50,866 nt of DNA from Thiorhodospira sibirica ATCC 700588 (lineage in GTDB: Bacteria; Pseudomonadota; Gammaproteobacteria; Ectothiorhodospirales; Ectothiorhodospiraceae), in assembly GCF_000227725.2 (NCBI RefSeq), contig NZ_MU255057.1:3816-54681 (forward strand), in the 5' to 3' direction. The notes beneath the pieces were generated by a model, which saw nothing but the letters and a program-made list of their open reading frames with translations, was not told where the DNA came from and did not search any database. The translations under genes were made by a program, and so were the position numbers. Positions 9,508 to 17,106 of the stretch are shown here, one piece after another (within the stretch, counting starts at the first letter, position 1; each line of letters begins with the position of its first letter).

Positions 9508-11451
9508 GTGGATATACCAACACTCTTTCTTATCATCGCGCTGACGAATATCTTGCTAGCCATCGCGATGGCATCAATGGCTGACCGTCCAGGACACCAT
9601 GCCATGTGGTTATGGTCGCTGGCAATGTTGGCCAATGCCTTAGGCTATCTAGGATTTATATGGCAAGGTCAGACAGGGCATCCAACCTTGCTGTTGTTCT
9701 CCAACTCAATGTTAGCCATCTGGCTCATCCTGATCGCTATTGGACTACAAGAGTTTTACAATCGTCGCTGTCAACTGCCACCTTGGGTATTGTGGATTCC
9801 CTTACCGGTCACATTGATCGGCCTCATACCACTGCTGGATAATTTTCAGCAGCGAGTCTTCTTTGCTGCCATCGTCTTGTCATGTCAGGTCGTGCTGCTT
9901 TTGTTGATTGTGCTCCGCAATCGTGGCGACCCTTCAGGTCGAGGTCAGATTATTATTGTGGTAAGCCTGATTGCCGGGCTTTTTCTGCTTGGGTTGCGCA
10001 TGCTGTCAACTGGAATGGGCGGCATGAGCAATACAATCGGCGTTTTACAAAGCAATGCCACGCAAACCATCACCTTTCAGGGCGTTTTGCTTGCCAACAT
10101 CCTGATAGCTCTTGGGCTGATCGTGATGGCTCAGGAACGTGCGGTACAAATCCTCGCCGCCAGCGAGCGTCGCTTTCGCATTCTGTTTGAAGACTCCAAA
10201 CAACCGTTAACGCTGCTGAATCAGGCTGGAGTTTTCACCGCTGCTAATCGATCTGCCTTAGCCTTGTTTCACCTAAGCAGCCCTGAACAACTGATTAATC
10301 GATCATTGACTGATTTTGCACCCTTAATCCAACCGGATGGGCGGCTATCTACCGACCATACCAGAGAAATGCAACAACAAACACTGATGCAGGGAGGCTA
10401 TGAATGTGAATGGCATTGCGTGCGTGCAGACGAGCAGCCGCTTGATGTGTTGCTCATACTAACAGCCATTCAATACGAGCAACAGACGGTGTTACATATC
10501 GCCTGGAGTGATATTACCCGACGCAAGGCGACTGAGGCACAGTTACGCCTCAATGAAGAGAAGTTTCGTAGCTTTGTTGAAGATGCCAATGACATTATCT
10601 ACACTCTAAGTTTAGATGGTTTTTTTCAATACATCTCGCCAAATATTGCAGAAATTTTGGAGTTTTCCCCGGAAGATTTTCTGGGATGTCATTTTGCAAC
10701 CATTGTCCATCCAGATGATTTGCCGCAGTGCCAGATGTTTCTTGAGCGGGTGCTCGCAACCCGCAGCAAGCAAAGCGGCCTGGAGTATCGGGTACAGCAC
10801 AAGACCGCCGGCTGGTGCTGGCATGTCACCAATGCCTCACCGCTGCTCGACAAAGACGGCACTATCATCGGTATGCTGGGGATTGCGCATGACGTGACCG
10901 AACGCAAGCTTAACGAGTCTAAAATCATGCGTATGGCGCATTATGATGGCTTGACCAGCCTGCCTAACCGGGTCTTGCTGTTTGAGCAACTTGAGCCCGC
11001 CATGGCCCATGCCCGACAAAACGGCAGGATGCTCGCCTTGATGTTTCTCGATCTGGACCGTTTCAAACCGATCAATGACACCCACGGTCACGCCGTCGGC
11101 GATCTGGTGTTGCAGCAGGCGGCCCAGCGGCTGCTGGACACAGTGCGTGAAACCGACATGGTGGCACGCATCGGCGGCGATGAGTTTATCGTCATGCTTC
11201 CCGATATCCGGCGCATCCAGCATGCCGTGAATGTGGCAGAAAATATTCGCCAGGCGCTGGAACAACCATTTATTATCAATAGATTAACACTCAGCATATC
11301 CACCAGCATCGGCATCGCCATCTACCCTGAGCATGGAACCGAAAGTGACATCCTGGCGCGCCATGCAGACATCGCCATGTACCACGCCAAACACGGTGGC
11401 GCCAACGGGATCCAGATCTACACGCCGCAACTGGCAACACAACAAGACTGA
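9508..11451 (+). CDS. Membrane PAS-PAS-GGDEF diguanylate cyclase
   Basis: This 647-residue signalling protein is predicted to make cyclic di-GMP. Seven hydrophobic helices occupy about residues 1-210, and PAS domains lie at about 220-345 and 355-470. A GGDEF domain at about 475-640 has the catalytic signature GGDEF at 556-560; no EAL domain follows. The start is GTG at 9508 (MDIPTLFLIIALTNILLA); the weak upstream sequence makes the start uncertain, but the paralogue begins at the equivalent codon. The first two thirds are visibly AT-richer and use different codons from the GGDEF part (from about 10780), which looks like the surrounding genome. That suggests a recombined mosaic. The input signal is unknown. 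Confidence 0.85.
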   Translation: MDIPTLFLIIALTNILLAIAMASMADRPGHHAMWLWSLAMLANALGYLGFIWQGQTGHPTLLLFSNSMLAIWLILIAIGLQEFYNRRCQLPPWVLWIPLPVTLIGLIPLLDNFQQRVFFAAIVLSCQVVLLLLIVLRNRGDPSGRGQIIIVVSLIAGLFLLGLRMLSTGMGGMSNTIGVLQSNATQTITFQGVLLANILIALGLIVMAQERAVQILAASERRFRILFEDSKQPLTLLNQAGVFTAANRSALALFHLSSPEQLINRSLTDFAPLIQPDGRLSTDHTREMQQQTLMQGGYECEWHCVRADEQPLDVLLILTAIQYEQQTVLHIAWSDITRRKATEAQLRLNEEKFRSFVEDANDIIYTLSLDGFFQYISPNIAEILEFSPEDFLGCHFATIVHPDDLPQCQMFLERVLATRSKQSGLEYRVQHKTAGWCWHVTNASPLLDKDGTIIGMLGIAHDVTERKLNESKIMRMAHYDGLTSLPNRVLLFEQLEPAMAHARQNGRMLALMFLDLDRFKPINDTHGHAVGDLVLQQAAQRLLDTVRETDMVARIGGDEFIVMLPDIRRIQHAVNVAENIRQALEQPFIINRLTLSISTSIGIAIYPEHGTESDILARHADIAMYHAKHGGANGIQIYTPQLATQQD

Positions 11452-11499
11452 CCGCATTGATGCGCTCCTGCGTGCTTGATGCTGTGCTGGATCAAAAAA

Positions 11500-11526
11500 G
11501 ATTGATTGTAAACGATTCTCATTTGG
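11500..11526 (+). promoter_or_regulatory. Fur-box-like operator upstream of feo cluster
   Basis: TGATTGTAAACGATTCTCATTT resembles the Fur consensus built from GATAAT hexamers. It shares GATTCTCATTT with the site ahead of feoB at 13081-13091. It lies about 55-80 bp before the first gene of a ferrous-iron cluster, which fits iron repression. Matching was by eye. Confidence 0.55.
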
Positions 11527-11545
11527 TTTATAAATTAGCCAACCG

Positions 11546-11573
11546 ATTCCCGTTAAATTTATGAACTTTTGAG
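11546..11573 (+). repeat. 28-bp direct repeat, right copy
   Basis: This copy matches 8088-8115 at 26 of 28 bases and lies in the leader of the 103-aa gene. See the left copy for the bracketed segment. Confidence 0.7.
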
Positions 11574-11580
11574 ATAAGGT

Positions 11581-11892
11581 ATGAAATTACGTATAGTATT
11601 GATGCTGTCGCTGTTTGGTTTTTCGGCAAGTGCCCTGGCACATACCCCCTCCTTTGCCTGCTATGACAATGCCGATGGTACCGTGCTGTGTGAGGGGGGC
11701 TTTTCCGATGGTTCATCGGCTGCGGGAGTGCCCGTCCGGGTGCTGGATGCGCAGGGCAATGTGTTGCTGGAAGGGCAGCTCAATCCGCTTAGCGAGTTTG
11801 AGTTCGATAAGCCTGAAGGCGAGTACAGCGCTTTGTTTGACGGCGGAGAGGGGCATCGTATCCAGATCCCCGGCAGTCAAATTCTTCCTTAA
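11581..11892 (+). CDS. Small periplasmic protein of the iron cluster
   Basis: This 103-residue protein has a clear signal peptide (MKLRIVLMLSLFGFSASALA, cleavage expected before HTPSF). The mature part is acidic, with two cysteines (about 27 and 37) and a beta-rich pattern (VPVRVLDAQGNVLLEGQL, then FEFDKPEGEYSALFDGGEGH) that looks like a carboxypeptidase-regulatory or transthyretin-like fold. The start is supported by AAGGT just upstream and the signal peptide. It lies downstream of a Fur-like site and 27 bp before the DUF4198 gene, so a role in metal handling at the cell envelope is inferred from context. I do not recognise a named family. Confidence 0.75.
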   Translation: MKLRIVLMLSLFGFSASALAHTPSFACYDNADGTVLCEGGFSDGSSAAGVPVRVLDAQGNVLLEGQLNPLSEFEFDKPEGEYSALFDGGEGHRIQIPGSQILP

Positions 11893-11919
11893 ATTGATAT
11901 TTAAAATCAGGAGCTTATT

Positions 11920-12723
11920 GTGATACGCACGCTGTTTGTCGGTCTTTGTGCAATGGTGGGTCTGACCTTGGCTCATCCGGTACTGGCACATTTTCAACTG
12001 CTCTACACCCCACAACTCAATCACGCCGCCCCGGCCACTTTGCCATTCAAGCTGGTGTTCACCCATCCGGCGGGCAATGGCGCGGTCATGGATATGGCCA
12101 CGCCAGAGCAGTTTTTCGTGGTGCATCAGACGGAGAAAACTGATCTGTTGAGCACCCTCAAGCCCATCACCTGGAATGGTGCGCATAATCAGGGCAAGGC
12201 CTTCGAGGCACAGGTCCCGGTGCGGCGCAATGGCGATTACCTCTTTGCCCTGGTGCCTGCGCCGTACCATGAAGAAGGCGAAGGTTATATCCAGCAATTC
12301 ACCAAAACCATTGTCAATCGCGGCGGCGTTCCTTCAGGCTGGGATGAACCGTTGGGGCTGACGGCGGAAATTGTGCCGCTGACCAAGCCCTATGCGCTGT
12401 ATGCCGGAATGCTGTTCAGCGCCCAGGTACTGTATCAGGGCGAGCCGGTGCCAGGGGCCGAGATTGAGGTGGAGTTTATGAATCATCCGGTGGTCTTAGA
12501 CGCAAACCGTTTAAATCCTCAGGGCATCCTGCAATTTCCCTCGCCGGCCTTTGAGACGTTTGTGACACGGGCCGATGCACAGGGAATTTTCTATTTCACG
12601 GTGCCACATGCCGGTTTTTGGGGATTTGCTGCCGTCGATCTGAGTCCAGAGGGGACCGAGCACAAAGGCGAGCCCTTGCATCATGAGGCAGTGATCTGGG
12701 TGCAGGCCCATGAGCTGCGCTGA
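11920..12723 (+). CDS. DUF4198-type periplasmic protein
   Basis: This 267-residue protein starts at GTG 11920, preceded by CAGGAGCTT. A signal peptide is present (MIRTLFVGLCAMVGLTLAHPVLA), followed by HFQLLYTP. Histidine-containing beta segments and the late block (AQGIFYFTVPHAGFWGFAAVD) fit the DUF4198 family, whose members are periplasmic and often sit beside metal-uptake genes. The final 14 bases overlap the feoA start, so the two are probably translated together. A metal-binding or delivery role for Fe(II) or another divalent cation is inference from context. Confidence 0.8.
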   Translation: MIRTLFVGLCAMVGLTLAHPVLAHFQLLYTPQLNHAAPATLPFKLVFTHPAGNGAVMDMATPEQFFVVHQTEKTDLLSTLKPITWNGAHNQGKAFEAQVPVRRNGDYLFALVPAPYHEEGEGYIQQFTKTIVNRGGVPSGWDEPLGLTAEIVPLTKPYALYAGMLFSAQVLYQGEPVPGAEIEVEFMNHPVVLDANRLNPQGILQFPSPAFETFVTRADAQGIFYFTVPHAGFWGFAAVDLSPEGTEHKGEPLHHEAVIWVQAHELR

Positions 12724-13006
12724 GTACACTCTGGATCGTGTGCCGCAAGGACACCCGTGTCGCATTGTGCGCCTTACCGCCCAAGGCGCGGTGCGCCAGC
12801 GCCTGCTGGATATGGGCTTATTACCCAGTGCACAGGTGGAGATGGTGCGGATGGCCCCGCTGGGCGATCCGCTGGAGCTGCGGGTGGGGGAGCGCGACAG
12901 CTTTATCGCGATCCGCCGCCAGGAGGCCAGCTACATTCATGTCTGCCTGTGCAGCGAAGCCGCTCTGGTGACAGAAAACCTCGCCATGTCCAGCGCCTCT
13001 CCTTGA
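12710..13006 (+). CDS. feoA: Ferrous iron transport protein A
   Basis: This 98-residue SH3-like protein works with FeoB in Fe(II) uptake. The FeoA pattern is clear: CRIVRLTAQGAVRQRLLDMG, then VEMVRMAPLGDPLELRVGE and FIAIRRQEASYIHV. The ATG at 12710 lies inside the end of the upstream gene. A terminator follows directly, so feoB is probably expressed mainly from its own promoter. Confidence 0.92.
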   Translation: MSCAEYTLDRVPQGHPCRIVRLTAQGAVRQRLLDMGLLPSAQVEMVRMAPLGDPLELRVGERDSFIAIRRQEASYIHVCLCSEAALVTENLAMSSASP

Positions 13007-13026
13007 TTGATGAGGCTATAAAGAAG

Positions 13027-13064
13027 GAGCGACAAGCCCCTAAGCAGGCCTGTCGCTCTTTTTT
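13027..13064 (+). terminator. Intrinsic terminator between feoA and feoB
   Basis: GAGCGACA and TGTCGCTC form an 8-bp stem around a 16-base loop, followed by six T. It starts 21 bp after the feoA stop. Confidence 0.8.
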
Positions 13065-13075
13065 AATGACAAAAT

Positions 13076-13098
13076 AGCTATTGATTCTCATTTTACGA
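13076..13098 (+). promoter_or_regulatory. Fur-box-like operator before feoB
   Basis: TATTGATTCTCATTTTACG lies 35-57 bp before the feoB start and shares GATTCTCATTT with the site at 11514-11524. Together with the terminator upstream it suggests that feoB has a separate iron-regulated promoter. Confidence 0.5.
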
Positions 13099-13132
13099 TG
13101 TATTTACTCTCCCAACGCTAAGCAAAATCTCC

Positions 13133-15625
13133 ATGAGCGCTCCTGATGCCCCCGCCATTGCCCTGATTGGCCAGCCCAACTGCGGTAAATCGACCCTATT
13201 CAATGAATTAACCGGCTTAAGCCAGCATATTGCCAATTATCCGGGGGTCACGGTCGAGAAAAAGACTGGCTATCTGAAATTGGCCACGCAGCGCCTGCCC
13301 CTGGTGGATTTACCCGGAACCTACAGCCTGACGGCGTTCTCACCGGAGGAACGAGTGGTGCGCCAGTATCTGCTAAATTCGCCGCCGCGCTTGAGCGTCA
13401 ATGTGCTGGATGCCTCACAGTTGCGCCGCTCCTTGTCGCTGACCTTGCAGGTGCTGGAGATGGGGCTGCCGCTGGTGTGTGTGCTCAATATGAGTGATGT
13501 GGCGCGCCGCCATCAGCAGGCCGTGGATGCCAGGCGCCTGGCCGAATTACTGGGTGTGTCGGTGGTCGAGACGGTGGGGCGACGCGGCGAGGGGCTGGAG
13601 CAGCTCAAGCAGTGCATGGCACACACCCTGCAACAGGGACACACCGAGGCACCATACCTGCCCGATTATGGCCCGCTGGAAGCGGCTATCCGCACCATAC
13701 AACAGGCCCTGCCCGCACAGATGGCCTCGCGTTGGCGGGTGCTGCGTTTGCTGGAAGGCGATCAGGAATTGCAAACGCAGCTGCACAGCCAGCTTAAGGA
13801 GGCTGCCGCGCCGCTGCTGGCGGAGATCAAACAACAGGCCACCGCGTTCACCGCACAGCAGGGCATCAGCGTGGGAGATCACATCATCATTCAGCGCGAC
13901 CGCCATGCCCGCGAGATTGAGGCCGCCTGCATCGCCTCGGCCCGGCCGCCCAAGGTGTCGTTTTCTGAGCGGGTGGATCGGGTCCTGTTACATCGTGCCA
14001 TTGCGCCGGTGGTATTGCTGGCGACCGTGTATCTGATTTATTACGCCTCCATTGTGCAAGGCTATGAGCTGACCCACTACACCTGGCCGCTACTGTCGGG
14101 CATTCGCAACCAGCTGGCCGAATGGCTCCCTGCCGCCGGATTTTTATATGACCCTCTAAGCCGCTCTTTTAGCCTGTGGCTGGTCGATAGCGTCAACACC
14201 CTGCTCAATTATGTGCCGATCTTTCTGATTTTATTTGCGCTGATTGCGATTCTGGAAGATTCCGGCTACATGGCGCGCATTGCTTTTATTCTGGACCGTA
14301 TCCTGCACCGTTTCGGCCTGCACGGACAATCAACCCTGCCCTTTATTCTGGGCGGTGTATTTGCCGGAGGCTGTGCCGTGCCCGGCGTGATGGCCACCCG
14401 CGCCATTCCCGACCCCCGGGCGCGCCTGGCCACCATTCTCACCGTGCCGTATATGAATTGCCTGGCCAAGGTGCCGCTGTATACCCTGCTCATCAGCATC
14501 TTCTTTGTCGAGCACAAGGCCCTGATGATGTTTTTTATCGCCACCATTACCGTGATGGTGGCCCTGCTGGTAGCACGCCTGCTCACCTTTTCCATCTTGC
14601 GTCCGCTGGAAACCGTGCCCTTTGTCATGGAGATGCCGCGCTATCATCTGCCCACCGTGCAAGGCGTGGTACGCCGTTCGCTGGAGCGCACCTGGCTGTA
14701 TGTCAAAAAAGTGGGAACGGTGGTGCTGGCGGTGGCGGTGGTGATTTTTGTATTACTGAACCTGCCCGGTCTGTCAGCAGACGAACGCGCCGCCTTTGAA
14801 CAACGCGCCAACAGCGCCTTACAGACCTTTTATGCCGAAATTGCAGACAATCCGCATGCCGCCCGGTTTCAGGATGCCGACTACCTGCTCACCGCGCTCA
14901 ATCTTGCCGCGCAATACCGTGCCCGTCGCATGAATCTGCAAAATGCCGAGGCGATTGCCGCCCTGGATCAGCGTTTTCAAAGTCGCTACCCCGAATATTT
15001 TGCATTCATTCGCCCCGGCGGCGGAGATCGGGACGTGCGGGCTATGCAACGTAGCCTGCGCACCCTGGATCAGGAACGGCGCATGGTGCGTCTGGAAATG
15101 CAGGAAACCCGCATTGTCAACAGCCTGCTGGGGCGTGTTGGCCGGGCCCTGGAGCCGGTAACGCAGGCGGCCGGTTTTGACTGGAAGATTAACGTCGCCT
15201 TGCTCAGCTCCTTTGCCGCCCGAGAAAGCTCGGTAGCCACGCTGGGGGTCTTGTTCCAGGCCGAAGAAGGCAGCAGTCAGACCCTGGAGCAACGGATGGG
15301 GGGAGCCATGCAACATGCTGATGCTGCGCTGGTGGCGCTATCCCTGATCATCTTTTTCGCCCTGTACCCCCCCTGTCTGGCCACTGCCATCATGGTGCGC
15401 ATCCAGACGGCCTCCACCGGCTGGATGGTTTTTTCGGTGATCTTCCCGACCGTGCTGGGCCTGCTGGTGGCCAGCGCCATCTATACCACCGGCGTCCATT
15501 TTGCCCTGGATGCGGTGCAGATGATGATGGCCTTCTGGCTGCTCACCCTGGCGCTGCTGTTGATCATCGGACTCTGGCCCACGCCCCGCCCAAGGCCGCC
15601 CGTTGAACCGACACACGCCCACTGA
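13133..15625 (+). CDS. feoB: Ferrous iron transporter FeoB
   Basis: This is an inner-membrane Fe(II) permease with an N-terminal GTPase, 830 residues. G1 is GQPNCGKST (13-21), G3 is DLPGTYSL (about 59-66) and G4 is NMSD (about 121). The helical GDI-like segment follows to about 270. The membrane domain has the two FeoB gate-type blocks (GGVFAGGCAVPGVMATRAIP and SFAARESSVATLGVLF). Between them, at about residues 545-655, lies a hydrophilic helical segment of roughly 110 residues not present in E. coli FeoB, explaining the extra length over 773. Frame and termini are intact. A terminator and a Fur-like site precede it, and a Cys-rich partner gene follows 15 bp after. Confidence 0.95.
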   Translation: MSAPDAPAIALIGQPNCGKSTLFNELTGLSQHIANYPGVTVEKKTGYLKLATQRLPLVDLPGTYSLTAFSPEERVVRQYLLNSPPRLSVNVLDASQLRRSLSLTLQVLEMGLPLVCVLNMSDVARRHQQAVDARRLAELLGVSVVETVGRRGEGLEQLKQCMAHTLQQGHTEAPYLPDYGPLEAAIRTIQQALPAQMASRWRVLRLLEGDQELQTQLHSQLKEAAAPLLAEIKQQATAFTAQQGISVGDHIIIQRDRHAREIEAACIASARPPKVSFSERVDRVLLHRAIAPVVLLATVYLIYYASIVQGYELTHYTWPLLSGIRNQLAEWLPAAGFLYDPLSRSFSLWLVDSVNTLLNYVPIFLILFALIAILEDSGYMARIAFILDRILHRFGLHGQSTLPFILGGVFAGGCAVPGVMATRAIPDPRARLATILTVPYMNCLAKVPLYTLLISIFFVEHKALMMFFIATITVMVALLVARLLTFSILRPLETVPFVMEMPRYHLPTVQGVVRRSLERTWLYVKKVGTVVLAVAVVIFVLLNLPGLSADERAAFEQRANSALQTFYAEIADNPHAARFQDADYLLTALNLAAQYRARRMNLQNAEAIAALDQRFQSRYPEYFAFIRPGGGDRDVRAMQRSLRTLDQERRMVRLEMQETRIVNSLLGRVGRALEPVTQAAGFDWKINVALLSSFAARESSVATLGVLFQAEEGSSQTLEQRMGGAMQHADAALVALSLIIFFALYPPCLATAIMVRIQTASTGWMVFSVIFPTVLGLLVASAIYTTGVHFALDAVQMMMAFWLLTLALLLIIGLWPTPRPRPPVEPTHAH

Positions 15626-15640
15626 GGAGGACATCCACTG

Positions 15641-15862
15641 ATGGACACCACGCCCCTGCTTCAGCCACCTGCACTCGGCTGGCTGGAAGGATTGCTGATG
15701 GCTGGCGTTGTACTTATCGCCTGTCTTTGGCTGCTGCTACGCTGGCGGCGGATACGCACAGGCACCTGCCAATGCGCCGCTGGCTGCGACCGCCCGTCCT
15801 CATCCCAGCCCTGCCAGCAATCCTCCGCTCACAAAATACCCAACACCCACACCGAGCGCTAA
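15641..15862 (+). CDS. FeoB-associated Cys-rich membrane protein
   Basis: This 73-residue protein has one membrane helix (about residues 13-33) followed by basic residues and CQCAAGC. This is the layout of the small Cys-rich proteins encoded next to feoB in many bacteria. A strong ribosome binding site (GAGGAGG) lies 10 bp upstream, and the gene begins 15 bp after feoB. Function is unknown; a redox or metal-sensing partner of FeoB is inferred from context. Confidence 0.75.
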   Translation: MDTTPLLQPPALGWLEGLLMAGVVLIACLWLLLRWRRIRTGTCQCAAGCDRPSSSQPCQQSSAHKIPNTHTER

Positions 15863-15923
15863 AAGCGCGGCATCCTTGGCGCTAGGTTTGGACTAGCGCA
15901 GTTTTGAGCCGGTTTTAACCGGC

Positions 15924-16122
15924 TCAATCGTCCATGCAAGCATCACTATCCTTTAGAAGCGGCTCAAAGTCTTCTACAATAACACGCAACATCGCGGCAA
16001 TATCTTTGCGGGTGGCAGGTAAAAGGCTTGACTTTAATGTCGCTGGCAACAGGTAGCCACTGGCGTATGTGATGTCGTGCGGGGGGCTGGCACGTTGCCG
16101 GTTCTCAGGGCGGTAGGTGTGC
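15924..16122 (-). pseudogene. Possible gene remnant
   Basis: On the minus strand an open frame without a start codon reads through DITYASGYLLPATLKSSLLP and ends KDSDACMDD at a TGA (15924-15926). The amino-acid pattern looks protein-like, but an upstream TGA cuts it at about 16122 and no family is recognised. It lies between the feo cluster and the kinase-like gene; the rest of 15863-16185 shows only a short palindrome (GAGCCGGTTTTAACCGGCTC, 15906-15925). Confidence 0.25.
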
Positions 16123-16185
16123 CATCACGTTGTGTCGATGCGCCTATCTATCCTGCTTTTATTCAACGAACCGAGATCGTCTCAA

Positions 16186-17088
16186 ATGCAAGTCGAAATT
16201 ACCAAGCAGTTACACCTTGGCGCGGAGGCCAATTTTTTTATCAGCATGCACAGCATTTTGAATATCATCAATATTCTTGCGCTGGAGCTGCAATTGCTGG
16301 AAATCGTTTCCGATAAAAAAAATGCCCTTAGCAAGAGCATTGAGCTGTGTATGAGCATCAAGGATTCGTTGACGGACAAGCCTAAATTTCTCGAACAGAT
16401 TAACAGTCTCCAGGAAAATTTGAGCCTCATCCACTTTGAACGGGATCGGCTGCTGGATCAGTATCCTCAGCTGTCCAAGGTGCAAGAGGTCAAGGATTCT
16501 TCACAAAACATTGATTCCATTGTCGATATTTTGCGCCAGCGCATCGAAGAAATCCGCCAGCGCTTGCAAAAGCCTGCTGGCTGGCTGAGCTATAACCTTC
16601 ACGATCTGGAAAAAGAGTTCATGAACTTCTTTGCCGCCACGCAGCGCAACAGCAAAAGAGCCTTTCGCGTGGTTTACAACCCCGCCGCACGCGGCGATAA
16701 CGATTATCTGGTGATGCTTCGCCTGCAAAGCGTGGATAGCCCGATGATCAGTCTGCCGGATGTCTTCAAAGACGTGATGCGCGACCTGCTGGCCAATGCA
16801 CGCAAATATTCACCGCCGGGCAGTAATATCCTGATGGGGCTTTTGGATGATGGCCGTGAGTTGCGTCTGGTGATTGAGGATACTGGACGGGGGATTCCCG
16901 CCGATGAGATTGAGCAGGTGGTGGATTATGGCTATCGCGCCAAGAACACCAAAGACAAGCCGACCATGGGGGCGGGTGTGGGCCTGACCAAGGCCTATCT
17001 GATTACCAAAGAGTTTGACGGACGCTTCTGGATTACTTCAGAGGAAGGCCGTGGGACACGCATTACCATCGCCATTCCACGCATTTAG
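16186..17088 (+). CDS. Soluble histidine-kinase-like ATPase protein
   Basis: The protein has 300 residues from the ATG at 16186; an earlier ATG at 16117 adds 23 residues that look non-coding. The C-terminal half is a HATPase domain with the N box (LLANARKYSPPG), G1 (EDTGRGIP) and G2 (MGAGVGLTKAYLI). The N-terminal half is helical, with FFISMHSILNIINIL containing His22, a possible phosphorylation site. There is no membrane segment or sensor domain. It lies 18 bp before an Mla-type transport operon, suggesting co-transcription and perhaps control of, or a common stimulus with, lipid transport. No response regulator is nearby. The STAS domain of the next protein could be its partner, by analogy with HATPase-STAS switches; that is inference. 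Confidence 0.8.
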   Translation: MQVEITKQLHLGAEANFFISMHSILNIINILALELQLLEIVSDKKNALSKSIELCMSIKDSLTDKPKFLEQINSLQENLSLIHFERDRLLDQYPQLSKVQEVKDSSQNIDSIVDILRQRIEEIRQRLQKPAGWLSYNLHDLEKEFMNFFAATQRNSKRAFRVVYNPAARGDNDYLVMLRLQSVDSPMISLPDVFKDVMRDLLANARKYSPPGSNILMGLLDDGRELRLVIEDTGRGIPADEIEQVVDYGYRAKNTKDKPTMGAGVGLTKAYLITKEFDGRFWITSEEGRGTRITIAIPRI

Positions 17089-17106
17089 ACGGGACTTGCT
17101 GAGCTT

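Noticed and set aside
13027-13064. Riboswitch before feoB
   Set aside because: The short stem with a T run is a plain terminator; no larger aptamer fold is apparent.
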